Assembly: GCF_014805625.2 (NCBI RefSeq)
Contig: NW_023998450.1
Location: 39,172-103,171, forward strand
Reading direction: 5' to 3'
Source: Glossina fuscipes
Taxonomy: Eukaryota > Arthropoda > Insecta > Diptera > Glossinidae
DNA: 64,000 nt
Part shown: positions 48,156 through 61,939 of the stretch, piece after piece
How the letters are laid out: each line of letters starts with the position of its first letter
Position numbering within the stretch: the first letter of the stretch is position 1
Made by a program: the position numbers and the translations under genes
The notes under the pieces: generated by a model
What the model was told of the DNA's origin: nothing
The model's database searches: none
The model's input: the letters and a program-made list of their open reading frames with translations, nothing else

Positions 48156-48340
48156 AAATTTGCTTTGTTTGCAGATATAATGGGAACTCAATGGATAAGG
48201 GCATAACACTTGCTGATTGGGCGCACATTCACTAGGCTGGAGCCACCGCTTCCTTATCTCTTCCCCCACTTCTTTTTGGTCATCACCAAGTTAGACGAAT
48301 AGGGAACGTCCGCTGGGTGATCATATTAAAAAAAAAGGAA

Positions 48341-49916
48341 ACAAATTGAATATCCTATTATTGAATAACCTATGTTGAAGTTGTTGAAGCTTTCATAGAA
48401 AAGAGGTTAGGGCAGAAAAAGAGACGTCCAATTACTTTATTCTCTTTTAGACGTTATTACATTCCACAATCAAAAATATAGGCTACAGTATCGGACAATG
48501 CGCCGTTTTCACGGATATTACCATTTCATCCAAAGATTTAATCATATTGCTGTGTAACTCTAATAGGTGTGATAATAAATTCTGTCCATTTTTTAATAAA
48601 ATTCAACGTTATTTGAAATATGCCTTTTACTCGAAATATTCAACATCATTATATGTGGTCTATTAACCATTTTTCCACATCTTCAAATATGTAAAACTAC
48701 TGATCTGCCAAATATGACTACATCGAAATGAAGAAGTCATATGGGCCAGGTTTGAAATGGACAGACGTATAAGAATTCCGCTCTTTTCTAGGTGAAAATT
48801 TGCTATAAACCACTTTTTAACAGCTTCACAACTTACGTTTCACAGTATTTTTACTGCAAGCTAATTTAATTGATCCCGTAGCTTCAATTGCGATTTTTGT
48901 AGTTTAATTCAATTAAAAACTGAAAAAAATTCGAATTGCACTGAATGAACATGACAAGTGTGAACAACTGAGATTTGCAAGAGACCGTGCGAACAGCAGC
49001 ATTTAAGTTATCTATTTTATGAAACAATTTGAACCAATTTGGATGCACAGAATTTATTAGCACACCTAATATTACGCCGAGATGATTTTCTATATTCATG
49101 TCTCTATAAAGTCACAGGTAAATTAAGTTTAAGTTTTAACCGATTGCAGAAATTCGTGAATTAAGTTGATCTTACATACCTATTTAGAAAACACCCGGAG
49201 ACTCGGTGCGCAGAAATATGTCGAATTTCTTTAAAAGTTCATGTTGCTTATAACCATGTTACGTTCTTCATATACTGCACTTCTGCATCTCATTACATTT
49301 TGGTGCGAATTGAAAACAAATTTTTTTGAAGTTTTACACAAAGCATCAAAGCGGCTTTATCTCGTAAGAGCTATTGCTTTAATAATTTCATATTTATCTT
49401 TTGTTGCTAAAAAGCAAAAGCCATCTGACTGCCATTAATTTGACTGATTGTCCTCACTTAATAGATTGCCGTCATACCTAAAAGCGCACTGAAATCGCGA
49501 ATTGCATATGCAGGAAATTTAAAGCCAACTTAGTCATAATATGAGACAACCATAATTATCTACTTAACACTTTAACTGGCTTACTGAGTCCAGCCCCAAA
49601 CACTTCTCTCTCAGGAGTTGACTGAATGATGCACTCATTTGTACTTGGGAAAAGATTGCCTCTACCATCTTTAAAATTAATATTATAAATAAAAAAATTT
49701 TAAACAGTTATAACAAACCTTAACTTAATCGCTTTATACATATATATTTCGCCTCTCGTTTGCCAGGATCTATTTAATATATGTTAGGCGGAGCTCCACA
49801 GATCAGGTTTTCACAAAACAAACAAAAAGCGACCCTCGACCAAAATTTTTAAAATATTTTGGTGACCACATTTTCAACTAAACTTGTCAGGCGATCATTT
49901 CACTCTAACATATTCT
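48341..49916. other. No gene seen
   Basis: AT-rich, short frames only, no motif found. Confidence 0.4.
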
Positions 49917-50000
49917 TTTATACCCACGATAAAAAGTATATTCAAATTGTCAAACCCTTATAACTTGAAGCGTAGAACATCTTTTTTGATAAACTCGGCG
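49917..50000 (-). repeat. Truncated mini-me/Helitron-like repeat end
   Basis: TTTTATACCC followed by AGTATATTCAAATTGTCAAA is the reverse complement pattern of the 3' end of the repeat at 46060-46116 (TTTGACAAAATGAATATACC then GGGTATAAAA). Confidence 0.5.
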
Positions 50001-50348
50001 CAGTTTGAGCTATTTACACACATTTCTTGTTACTTTCCATAAATTCCCTCCAACAATAGATTATATAAATATTTTCAAAAAAAAACCGTTATTTTAATTG
50101 TTACTCCAACATTGGTACTCACATACCAGCATGCACCCACAACGCTAAAAGTTCTACAAACTTATTTTAGAAAATTTTTTACTTTTCTGCATTTGTGTTT
50201 ATGCCTTTTACAACACCTTTTTGCTTGCTTTGTTTACATATGACTAAATTTTTTCTTTTTGCTTATTCGCCGGTTTTTATACTTTCTTTGCATCCCTCAA
50301 CTGCGTACAGTACATACAAAGCCTGTCGCTTCGTTTAAAACAGAGATC

Positions 50349-50440
50349 ACGTATATATATATATTCTTCATTGTAAAGAAATTATCTGTCAGTTTAAATA
50401 TTTATATTTGTTTGTCCGTCTGACCGTCCGTCCGCCACAC
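50349..50440 (-). repeat. mini-me-like (TA)n plus (GTCY)n unit
   Basis: A TA run (ACGTATATATATATATTC) is followed about 50 bp later by GTCCGTCTGACCGTCCGTCC. The pair of TA and GTCY microsatellites is the known hallmark of dipteran mini-me elements, here on the minus strand. Confidence 0.45.
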
Positions 50441-53400
50441 GCTTGTTGAAGGCACGAAAGTCAAGATGCAAAACCGAAATTTGTTTAAAAACGTTAGCCG
50501 TGCTTACAAATGGTTAATGAAACACGGACGGAAAAAATTTAGTTCTCTAAAGACCAAAGAAGTGGAATGATTAGATGTTTGGCTTTCCCACTTGTTTTAG
50601 CCACAAGGCATCCTCTTAGACAGACTATTCCATTGATGACTAAAAAAAATATCTCCCAGTTTTATGTAAACAACATGAACAGTTCTATTAAATATTCTTA
50701 AAACTAACAGAAGGTACGTCTCTAAAACGGGCCCCTACAATTTCTTAATGTAAAGTATAATATATTGGTACGAAATTCGTAAATAGGTTGACTTGCAAGC
50801 TCCCCATTTTTTAAAAACAAGCTTAAAGTGTAGGGTATGAAAATGTAACCTTAAAATGAATAGGGCCTTTTTTGCTTCTTTCTGGTCGTTTTTTGCTAGT
50901 ATAACATAATTTCCATTCCTTTGCGGCATATAGGAAAAAATTCATTAAATTTTAGTCAAAACTTAACATAAATATGCAAACATTTTCTATTTGCCTCATT
51001 CAAAAAATTGCATGCACTCTGGTGGCATAAATTTTCAACATTAAGTAACTTTATGACAAGTTAGCTTTACTTTTGAAGTAGCCGTAAAGGGAAGAAAGCT
51101 GAAACCTGTGGGTCATGGGCTTGTGTCGACAAAACAAAAGCAAGAAAATCAAAAACCGTAACTTTAAAAAATCATTCACAGAGAGACAGATATATACACA
51201 AATATATACATATATACTATACATACACATATTTAAAAGGTTAATTTCCTATTTATATTTAATGCAGATTTACTAGCCTATTTGCTTGGTTGCCTGCTTC
51301 CCACTTATTCTTTTCTACTTTTTCTTTGATTCTGAAGGTTTCTCATAACGTATGAGTAACCTTGAACCTCTCTTGCATTAACGTATTTATTGTGTTTAAT
51401 ATGCCATTCAAAATGTTTAGCTTTTTACTTCGGTGTGTGTGTATCTGTGCATACAAAGTTGTGTTTGTAAATAAATAATGCTTATAAGTCATTCATTTGT
51501 TAAGTATTTAGTGCGCGACTATATATGTACGAGTGTGCATTTGTTAAGCGTCAAAGTGTTTACGCTCTCAAAAGCATTTAATTTATTTCTGATTATCGTT
51601 GTGTTGCCAGCGTAAGCACTTTTTTTTTTTTGACTCCCAATGACAGAAACAGTTAGTGAGCTCTAGCCAAAGCAAAGTCGCGAGCAGTACTAATAACTGA
51701 GGCAGTTGCAGCGGCAGCAAAAGCATTTTCAATTGAATATAAATCGGATGTCAAATTGTTTGACAATGTGTATAACAAATACTTAAATAATACGATATGA
51801 CGGCACATTGTGTGGTATGTGTGCGAAAACACCCTTGGGCTGCTTTTACAATTTGAAACGTGTAAAGCGCTTATCGATATTAAAATCATTTGCTTGTCAG
51901 GAGATATGTTGTTTAAATTTTTAAGTAACTGAATTAAGGGATAAATTGAAAAAGTAATTATGAAAAAACAGAAAAATTTTAATAATTATTCAAAGGTCAC
52001 CTAATTTAACGGTTTTAATGAGACTCATACCTGCGTTAAGCTCATTAGCATTTTTTTTCAATTGGCTACGCTATGTACCTTAATTAAACCACAATAATAC
52101 TCCTAAAAACACAATTCTTAGTAAAAAAAACCTAATTAAGTTTATAACTTTTCAAAAAAAGGAAAAGTTAATTGCTTTTTCTACAGAATTAGTTTTTTTT
52201 CATTAACTTCTACCAACATAAGTATGAGTAACTATTCAACATATGTGGCCTCTTCTTCTCATTATTACACAAATAAGCATTCGTTGAGCTGTTGAAAACG
52301 TGGTTTACGATTCATTTATCATGATTAAAGCAAAAACTGAAAATCTAATATGGTTAAAGAAGAATAGATAGGCGTACTAAGTTCATATATTTGTACATGT
52401 TTGTCTGGCGTAAACATTATAAAAGGCAAAACAGTACACGATGTGAAATGAAAGGTAAGACTTTTGTCGATGTATATTTTTAAAGTAATGCAAATAGCAT
52501 AATTGGTAGCACAACAGAGAACTGCAAGAAAAGCATATGGTTCAATGCGTCAGTTTTCAATTCAAATTTTAAGATCTTAATGCTTACGAAGTTTGGTAAT
52601 ACTCTAGAGCGAGGATCTAGTACATCAAGTACATCACCCTATGGTTACACAAATATAACGGAAAAAAAATTGTTAAGAATAGTTCCTATAAGCAGAATTT
52701 GAATCTTTTTAGCTTATTTGAAAGATATTTTTTATAGATTCATGAGGTATCATCAAAATATCTTACGTCGTTTAATACAAAAGGAGTAGACTTCCAAGTT
52801 CAAAAATATCTTAATTTTAAATGTTCAACAGAGTTACTTTAGGGCGTTTACATAGCTCTGTTAAGTTAGATGGTAGGTGTCTTTGCTAGTGAAATTCGAA
52901 TTACCTTCACACCCTTGAGAAAAATATGTATTTATTAAGAAGTCTAAAAGTATACCGGTATTGTGCACTAAATTATTCCATCCATCGATTCTAGCGAATT
53001 TCTTGCGATCATCTGACGTTTCATTAAAATTAGTGCAAAGCAATATGTCAATAAAGAAGAAATCAGGAGAAACCTAATTAAACAACATTATCTAAAAAGC
53101 TTTTGACAGCTTTAAAGCAAAAACACACACTCGATTATAGCTCAAATGAATAGTTTTCAATTTAAATCTCTTGCCCAAGTGAAAAAGAGAAAAATGGCTC
53201 ATATAAACATGAAAAATATGCTAAACAAAGAGAAAAAAGGAAGAGTAAGGGACTAAGAGAGCGCAAGATATACAGTTATATTTAAACCTGAGAGATGTTT
53301 TTCATATTTCTGTTTTCAAAAGAGATAGATTTTACAAGTCAAATGTATTCTCCGCAAAATTTTGTGTCACACGAAGTTGTCATAAGCAGTTTGACTCTTC

Positions 53401-54014
53401 TTATAAACCGAAAGACGAAGTGTTTCAGGTGATATAAGAAAAGTCTAGTGATGCAAAAGGAAGAGGAAAGACATAGAAAGAAGAGCGAATTTACATATTC
53501 ATCGGAAGAATACAATATTTGCATTTATTTAACATATTTGGAGAAAACCCAAGTTATTAAACATTTGTTACTTAGGTTGTTATCAGGCAATCAAGGAAAA
53601 TTCTAGGAATTCGGAACACTGCTGGTTTCATGTACTATTTTCAATATGTTTGAATCCTTCGATTTGTATGTGAACAATTTTTTACTAAATATTCCTTCTC
53701 TCTGCATCTTTCTTCTTAATATTTACAAGAACGTTTTTATATAACAATTTTTATATATAATTCACCTATTTTTTAACACACTACTAAGCATATTACCGTT
53801 TTATGTATCTTTAGATGAGCGTAGAAAAACTATGCTTTCATTTTGAATAAGGTCGCGTAAATTATAAATATGCGTTCTGGTTATTGTGTTTTTTTCGTTT
53901 TGTTTTAAGGTTGTTGATTTTGTAGAGTGCGAAGGAATATGTTAGAAATTCTTATGCTATTTCCATTCCACTTTTCTTCGGGACTCATTATAATAACAAG
54001 CAATGACCAGAGCG
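50441..54014. other. No gene supported
   Basis: AT-rich DNA with TA/CA tracts near 51185-51235. Short frames only. Confidence 0.4.
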
Positions 54015-54242
54015 TTAATCACTTTCTCTTTTGATTGTCAAACACAAACTCAATAGGTGTTTGTATAAAGTTTCGTTAAGTTTCTCTTGGTTTAAAACCA
54101 GCAGTTGATAGAAAAATACTGCTATTTCACAATTTTCGGCTTTTGAGAAAGAGAAGGCATAAGGAACCAATAATAAATTAACAATTTTAATAACCGAATA
54201 CTCAAGATTTCCTTCGTGAAAATCATGATCCCCCACTAATAG
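54015..54242 (-). other. Unidentified minus-strand open frame, possible exon
   Basis: About 75 codons open after an acceptor-like ATTAG (54241-54245). It reads HDFHEGNLEYSVIKIVNLLL and later LVLNQEKLNETLYKHLLSLC, ending KRESD. Composition is protein-like and without simple repeats. It has no ATG at its start and no family I recognise. It lies just before the repeat at 54280, so it could equally be chance. Confidence 0.18.
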
Positions 54243-54587
54243 AAAAAATTAACGTCGTCCAGCATATAAAATTCGAAGTCGATTTTTTCCATTTTAAAAA
54301 ATTTCAGCCTGCTATCTTGCATAATATATGAGTGATGACTAAATACTCACATGTATTTTCCTAGGGAAACAAGGATGCCTCCAATTAAGGACATGTTCTT
54401 AAACGGATGCAGCCCACTTTTAATAGTGAACTGAGCGTAAAAACTCCCACTGACCCTGCCAACTTAAAAACGATATCTCAATGTTTGCGATCGGGAGAGT
54501 GTAGAAAACAGATTCGGACAGATCGACAAACATGGCCAGATCGATTCACAACATGACATTGATCTACATTACACATACTGTATAGCG

Positions 54588-54599
54588 TCTCTGAATCTT
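54588..54599 (+). repeat. Target-site duplication, left copy (12 bp)
   Basis: TCTCTGAATCTT; the right copy at 54698-54709 is TCTTTGAATCTT, one mismatch. Confidence 0.75.
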
Positions 54600-54697
54600 A
54601 TTGTTATTATTATTATTATTTTAATTTTAGACTAATGAATTGAATTCTTAGACTAAAAAAAGAGACATTGAGCACTAGCAACACAGGCTATCGGCTC
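54600..54697 (-). mobile_element. ~100-bp SINE-like retroposon, copy 2
   Basis: Reverse-complement relative of 21110-21211. It begins at the same base (GAGCCGATAG, at 54697) and ends in an (ATA/TAA)n tail next to 54600. The 5' hairpin pairs fully here: GAGC with GCTC and TAGC with GCTA. It interrupts the older repeat at 54280-54760 and is flanked by a 12-bp target duplication with one mismatch. No coding sequence and no pol III boxes recognised. Confidence 0.75.
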
Positions 54698-54709
54698 TCT
54701 TTGAATCTT
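54698..54709 (+). repeat. Target-site duplication, right copy (12 bp)
   Basis: TCTTTGAATCTT, partner of 54588-54599. Confidence 0.75.
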
Positions 54710-55049
54710 TTCTTTGGATGTTGAAATGTTATGAGTATATCCCACTCCTTCGGAAATAAATAAAGAAAGTACAATACAAACTCTCAAACAGTTCAGCGAA
54801 GAATGTGCGAAAGGAGATTACTTATAGTAAAAAGAAAGTTGGTCGAGCCTAACTTGATATTGACTTAATATTGTTATCTCTCATGAAAGCCTTACAATTG
54901 TAAAAGGCAAGAGAAAAAGGCAAAATAATCCCAAGGCCGCGATCGCGCATGAAGTTTGTATACTGACTTGGCCCCTTTATGTGCACAACATCTATATATG
55001 CTTTCAAATTCGCAGTTGTTCACTTAATTACTCTCATATAGCACCAAAT

Positions 55050-55142
55050 TCGAATTCGCTATATCTCCCATTGATTTGTAAACAATTTCATCTGTTTTTC
55101 AATCGAATTCGCTATACCTCCCATTGGTTTGTAAACAATTTC
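55050..55142 (+). repeat. Tandem duplication, 53-bp period
   Basis: TCGAATTCGCTATATCTCCC at 55050 recurs as TCGAATTCGCTATACCTCCC at 55103. ATTTGTAAACAATTTCA follows in the first and GTTTGTAAACAATTTCA in the second. Two differences over about 39 shared bases. Confidence 0.9.
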
Positions 55143-58100
55143 AAAAAAGACATCAATTGCCCAACATTTAAATTATATTTTATTTCTTTCATTTATTTTT
55201 ATTTTTTATTTTCAACGTAATGCAACAAATTATTTGATATAAGGAAAATACGCTTCGTAATTGTTAACAGGGAAACCTTGGGTTAGGTTTTAGATTAACA
55301 ACTTCTTTGACTTTTAGATGATTAATAGCGGAGCGGATAAAAGACTATTCTCTACGTGCGTTTATTCAGCAAATTAGAAATACTTTAAATCGAAGTTAAA
55401 AAAGATGAAACGAAATAAAATCGGATACGTACCGATTATTATAATCAAACATATTCGGTTGACTTTCAAAATACCATGAGTCTTACTGAGAAAAGTCACT
55501 CAAACATTTAAATCATTAGAGCTTTAGCACGTCAAAATTAACTCTGACTCCATTTATTCACTTAGGTTGTTCTAAATGTCATTGCTCGATGCATCTCTTT
55601 TGTTATATTCAGCTCTTTTTCTTTTCAAGAATAGGATTTCTCTTACAATTTATTTCATATGGAGAAACCACCCACCATCAGTGTGTTGACTCAGTAAAAT
55701 GTTTACTCTTTATTTGGCATGTTTTCATTCTTTGCACTATTTTCTTTGCTTAAATATTTTTTGCTTATCTCTTTACAATTGAATATTTCGTTAAGTTTGG
55801 CTTTTCTCTTTTAAGGAAATAATGGTAAAAACATGAAAAGAAATGCGAAATATTGTTTCAAAAAAACATGACGAAATATGTGCATGCATGAGCATGCACA
55901 ACAGAAAATGAATGCGTGATTATCAGAGTGCAAGTGTATGTGTCTGAGCAAATTTAAAAGGGATAGCTTTACTGCCAACTTCGTGCAGAAACCGATGGCG
56001 AAATGAATGAAAACTCTTTTAGTATTGAAAAGGTCGTGGTTTTGTTAAGTTCGAGAGCATTAACGTTGTTGGCATAATGCTTCACGATAAATATCAAACG
56101 ACGGTTAGTAAACGTAGCAACTAAAATATTAGAGTAAAAAATTTAAAAAAAAAATAAGAAAAATTCACTTATTGAAAAATTTATGCCAAATAGTCAAATA
56201 AGCAAAATTTGCACAAAATTTGCTAAGAAAAGAAAAAATTTAAATATATATGCACATAAATATATAAATAAAGCTGTATATGTACATATTTATATATATA
56301 TGTTATTTATATATATTTATATATATACATGCCTATATACATATATCAATATATACACATACATATATATATATGTACGCATATTTAGTAAAGGTTGGTG
56401 GTGTGTGATTTAACCTAATTCTCAATTAAGCGAATATAAAGAAAGCAGCAAACGAAAAATAAAAATAAATATGAAAAATGCAAAGGAGAAATTTTACACG
56501 CCTTACGTACTTACTCTAGAGCATTAAAATGTACACAAACGCTGGTGAATTCTGAAGGGGTTAACGTTTATGATTATGGATCGTTGTGCGCCATTGAATA
56601 CAAAGCAGTTTTACGCAAAATTAAGCATTTACGTTTTTGTTTTTTTTTTTCGTAACAAACTAAGGGAAAACATAATAATGAATTATATATAAAAAAAGGA
56701 AAATGTCGAAAACTACAATAACAACAGTTATTACAAATAGAAAAATTACTAGAGAAGGCAGCTTTTAACTAATAACCTGTAAAATTATGAAAACTATACA
56801 ATTATCTGATACCTAGCAAGCGAAGGAGTTTTCATTGTTGTATTAATTACCATTTAATATTATTATAATACTATTAAAGAGAAAAACAACTTGTTTTAAG
56901 AAATATCTAGCTTTAGTCAAAGCTGTTAAGGATTACCAGTAGTATTGTTTTAAAATGTTTTTTTACGTTTTTGTGCAAGGAGATCATGAACGTATGCCTT
57001 ACATATAACAATGATCACCCTTAACAACACGAAAAACAAGAAGAACGACTGCACTACAATAGCCAATACACGTATAATAAAAGATGCTTAAAAGTCCCAT
57101 TGTTAAGTAAACACTGCAACAAGCCCTTACAAAGGCTCTTGTGTGCCAAGGCTTAAAAAAATTTACAAATATATATGTAGTTGTGTATGTACGTTAACAA
57201 ATACGTGCTTATGTGCGTGCCTGTTGTGCTTTTTGTAGTGTAGAAAACTAAAATTTTATTTCATAAAAAAAATGAATAATTGTTGGATATGAAGCAGAAA
57301 CCCAGCCGCCTATAAAGCCCTTTCAAAGGTGAGTAAATCGCCAAAATGTAAAAAATTGCACAAGAAAAAAAAAAAAAAAACAAGAAAGAAAAACAAAGCA
57401 ATATAAACTGAAAGAGTATTTTAAGTATTACGTTTATTGTTTTTTTTTTTTTCTTTTTTTTTAAATACCAAATATTCAAAGATGCGATTATATTAGTTTC
57501 GTTATTGCTTTTGTTATGATCCTTATAAAGCATCGAAGAATCCTTCAAGTATGCGCAAATAGTTGAACAGTAAGAGAGGCATTCTTTTCTCCACCTGCGG
57601 TTGGAATTCTTAGGCTGGTTAATATTCATTCATATCAATATTGAAAATTAATGTTACCCAACCCTAAATAAATCCTATCTTTAATATTTTTGGCTATAAT
57701 TGATGATTTTTTCCACGTCTAAACCAGCTTACCAATACGTCCGTTCGTCCTTCCACTGCTGAAAGCTTGCTTACATGTATAATTAATGCATTATGTACAG
57801 GTGAGGGTACCGAAAATTCGTTCAAAGTATTTCTAAATACTCGTACATTTCTATTATTTCTATATTTCTATATATATACGTATATACACATCAGCCCAAT
57901 ATATATATGTAAGTAGTTATAACCTAGATTCTTTCGGTTTTTTTCTAATGCAATGCTAATGTGTCTTGCTTTTCTTACTTCAAGGCCATTATGCTTCCAT
58001 GTGTATATATAATATTTTACGACAGCATAGAACCACATGCATAAACATGTAACATATGACTGTTTCCACTTAAAAAATAGTGGCAACAGTAGTAACACAG

Positions 58101-61100
58101 TTTTATTTTGCATCATTTTGCGCGTTAATATTATTAAGGAACAGTGCGGCAGTTAGGATAAGAACTGCAATTGATATGAAAATTTATAAGAAAATGTTCA
58201 TCTAAAGACTTTAATATTTTACCATCGAAAATTTATTAAATCTATGAAGGATTTCATTGTACTCCGTGAGTTAAGTTCGAAATTCTTTGTGTATTTTATA
58301 TTTGGGAGCAAACTGGTGGTTACAGCTGGCAGTGATCCGAATGAACAAGCCTTCAAGACACCTTTAGAGGAATAGAGTTTTATATCCCGTCGAGGAAAGC
58401 ATCCACTCATTTCCGCTCTAAAAAAGAACCATTACAAGTTTGTTTTCTCCAGTGAAAAATGGGAACGAATCGCAAAAAGGCTAATCTTTGCAACAAATAA
58501 TTAATTTTTGAATACATACTTTACATGAGTGCACATTGTAATTGAAACTTGGAGAAAGGATAAATGTATAACAAATAAATGATTAGGAACGCATTAAAAT
58601 CCCGACGGTATAATCCAACAAACTCAACGCATTTTTTCGGCTCACTTCAATTCATTTATTTTACTTCCGAGAAGTTGTGAAAGCTTCCCATTAAATTAAG
58701 CGACCTGTGCTTCCTTCTAACGAATAGTTCTTGTCATGTGTTATTCTAAGATCTGAGAAAAGATGGAAGTCAGACAAGAGCAGAAATGGCATTTTATAGG
58801 GTAACTGCTCCAGTGGTATATCACAGAACATTTCTTATGCCAGATGCTTAATCTTAAAGAGAAGTTATATCATTCTTCTCGAACCTTTATATTCAATTTG
58901 TTAAAATGTTTTAAGCGATGGCTTCATTTAGTTGTAATGCAGGTAATAAATTAACAACATGCAGTTTTTGCCTCAGGTAAGAAGTTCACGTAACAGGTTC
59001 AACAAAAGTTTAGCAACTTGCTCTTATAATATGATTCCATTAATTATATAAATACAGATATAGACGAAATAGAAAAGTGGAGTAAATAATAACGATCATA
59101 GGTACTATGTTAATAAGGTACAAAATCTGTTAGGAGTATTAAAATTTATATGCTTTATTACCTTTAACTATCTCTATTAAAGGACGTTACACGTACGTTC
59201 ACACCACTAACAAAGCTTACTTTAAGAGTAGACAAAGAAATAAATTTCATTTTGATTTGGTAAAGACGAAGTATGTTCATTTGGAGCTAGATACGAGTCG
59301 AGTATTCTAAGGTTGATCTAAGAAAAAATATATACACATATATGAAGATGGTTAACTTCACCAGACCATATTTTCAAAAACCGGAGAAGCTATGTTCACG
59401 TAAGCTTCAATATAAATGCCATCCTTGAGTTTTCTGTAATACAACAATTAAATTATTTAATCTTAGCAAATTTTTCCAGAATAAAATTATTAATAAAATG
59501 ACCTGCACAGCGAATAGTCCGTACACAAATTAACAAGATTAGACAAGTGAAATATGTCACAAGAGCTGGAAAGTTTAGTTTACAGAAATGATAAATGCAC
59601 ACAGAAGTATCGTTTACAAAAAAAAAAAGAAGGGCTCCTCTGAAAAGCACTAGATGAGGCCCGAATTTTCCACAAATAGTCAAAATTTAACAACATAAAT
59701 TATGAGCGACTGCTGAGGTATTTATACAATCAAGTGAATTTTTGTATACGAGATCTGTTCATTTAACTATAGAGGACGCTTTGAAATCTTGAAGTCGGCT
59801 CAAGAAACCTTGCTGGGATGCGATATTAGCGATTTTTTGCAGAAGTGCGTTGATTAGTATCCAACGATTCAAATAATTTGCGCAGTATGTAAGTTTGTGC
59901 GGTTACTCTATAATTCCTTTATATAGAAGTATAATGGGCATGGTTGCGATTCCTTTGTTTTTTCTCCAAATCTGTTATCTGATCGTCAATGAAAATATAT
60001 GTAACATATTTCAATGGTGTATTTTAATTTTTGCTACCGCGAGCGATTAAGTGCGAATAAATGGCGCAGCGATGGACAGAGTAAAAAGGCGCAATCGGGC
60101 ATGACAAAATTGATTTAGTTTTTTCGTTCTAATCAAAATTAGCTTCTATTCATGAGATTTGTACTGGCTCTTTTTGAGAATTGCAAGCGTATGTAATGAC
60201 CTTCTTTATGTCCATCCTTTAATGATGAGTAGAAAGGTACTTCAAGGATGAGAAATTTTTTATCGTGAATGCTTATTAAATGTTTTGTTTTCCATCTGCG
60301 AAAAACACTTTTTCCAACCTGCCTACTAAACAAATGCACAACGTAACCCGATTTTGCTATACAAAGGGAGCAATACGCGATAAATTTGAATTTTCTTATA
60401 TTCAAGTGATTGGCCGTTTAATAATTACAAGTATATTTGAAGCTAACCGATTCCTCGAACATGTTTATTTTCTTTAAAAATTGACTCCAAACTGATTGTT
60501 TCTTCCAAGGAAGTATAAGGAAACTTAATTTATACCTATACATAGTAAGATGCCAAAGAAAATTTGACCAATACCTGCAGATAGTAACAAGCTAAAAAAT
60601 CTCTTGTTATCTTTACTCTACTACTTTGCACGTTGTTATTACCTAATTAGTTTTGGTTAGTAGTATTAGCAACAGAGGTTACAGTATGTTCGTTAAGGTT
60701 AGAAGTTGTAAAACGGTCACTAATCAATAAAAAGCTGACTTTAAATTTTTCGGGAATTTTTGAAACATTCGTGTGCCACCAATAACCTCCAGCTAAGTTA
60801 ACAAAAATTCATCCGTTTGTATCATATTTTCTTAGAGATATTGCAGGCAATTAAGCTTGTTATGACTCCTGAAACTGTGTTGACTTAGCCGAACCCTCAA
60901 GATTTCTCATATGTTATAAAAACCTATGATAATATAATAGGAAATATAAAAGCAATAAATTTAATAACATCACTGTAATATTTATTAAGTATTAAAAATG
61001 GCAACAACGGTGGTTTAATGTGGCCTTATTTGTCCGTGCAGTCATATTTTTTGAGGAAAGCTAATGTTCTGTAAAATTGAAGAAAAAGAATAATTTAGCC

Positions 61101-61322
61101 ATTCAAGATTCGTTCTAAACCAAAAAGAACATGCCTCGACGACAGAATGCCAGCCGGAAATGTACTTAGGTAGCTATCAAGCAGGCGAGATACGACAAGT
61201 TATGTTGAAACGAATTGTTTTCTTTATTATCACTGAGGCTGTATATAAGCTCATTTCCTCTTGTCTTATCAAATGTTCAGAAGTTCCATGTATATACTTT
61301 GGATGGGCATCAGGTTCGCTTC
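55143..61322. other. No gene supported
   Basis: AT-rich with many TA/CATA tracts (56240-56385, 57868-57910) and A or T runs. Minus-strand frames at 58219-58410 (63 codons from ATG) and 60139-60405 (88 codons, no ATG start) show no motif. Confidence 0.4.
56240..56385. repeat. Compound (TATA)/(CATA) microsatellite
   Basis: About 145 bp of interspersed TA, CATA and TATT units. Confidence 0.85.
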
Positions 61323-61340
61323 CCGGCATAGCTATGCCGG
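61323..61340. repeat. 18-bp perfect palindrome
   Basis: CCGGCATAGCTATGCCGG is its own reverse complement, GC-rich against an AT-rich background. Confidence 0.9.
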
Positions 61341-61679
61341 TGCTATCGTCAATCCGTCGATCTTATGTTGCTGAAATTATCTTTATCTGAGAAATAAGCA
61401 AGGGTCTATAGATAAACCCGACATTGCGTCTTACGGACTTGCATAAATGCTTACATGTAAGCTGTGGATCCCAGAATTCCATTGTAAATGTAAGAAAGAT
61501 TTCTTATATGTTTCAAAACATTGTAACAGAATACAGAATAGGCTTTTCTTATGAACAGGCCCGTAAATCATAGTACTGTAAGCAGTGTGCTTCGCAAACA
61601 TAAACTATCTATCACGTGATTGTTAATTTTTATTTTATTTATTTATTTGTTTAGCTACTAGCAGCTACATAGCCAAAAT

Positions 61680-61770
61680 ATATAATAATGTATGTGTATA
61701 TGTGTACGTGTGTATGTGTGTGTATAATGTATTATATGTCTTATATATACTACATATATAGTATATGCAC
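61680..61770. repeat. Compound (TGTA)/(GT) and (TA) microsatellite
   Basis: GTATGTGTATATGTGTACGT and following TG and TATA units. Confidence 0.85.
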
Positions 61771-61939
61771 AACAATAGCTACATAACTACGTGATATCAT
61801 ACAAGATTAAAATGCTAGATGCTGGACCTACAGTGGTATAAAAACAGAAGAGAAAGAATAGAAGCAGCACTAAAACTACGTGACTAAACACTCATATTAT
61901 CTCTTAAGAGATACAAGAAGTCTATTCTCAGACATGGGG

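Larger units (their letters stand above)
54280..54760 (+). repeat. mini-me/Helitron-like repeat, copy 3, split by a retroposon
   Basis: It follows the order of units at 45.4-46.1 kb: TCGATTTTTTCCATTTTAAA, ACGATATCTCAATGTTTGCG, ATCGGGAGAGTG, TTCGGACAGATCGACAAACA, TATAGCGTCTCTGAATCTT. Then a 98-bp insertion intervenes, and the repeat resumes TCTTTGGATGTTGAAATGTT and TATATCCCACTCC. Without the insertion and one copy of its target duplication, the join matches the GGGTCTCCGATGC...TTCTGGGCGTTGC region of unit 2. Confidence 0.6.

Noticed and set aside
56183..56413. A 76-codon Tyr/Ile-rich frame
   Set aside because: Encoded by a TA/CATA microsatellite.
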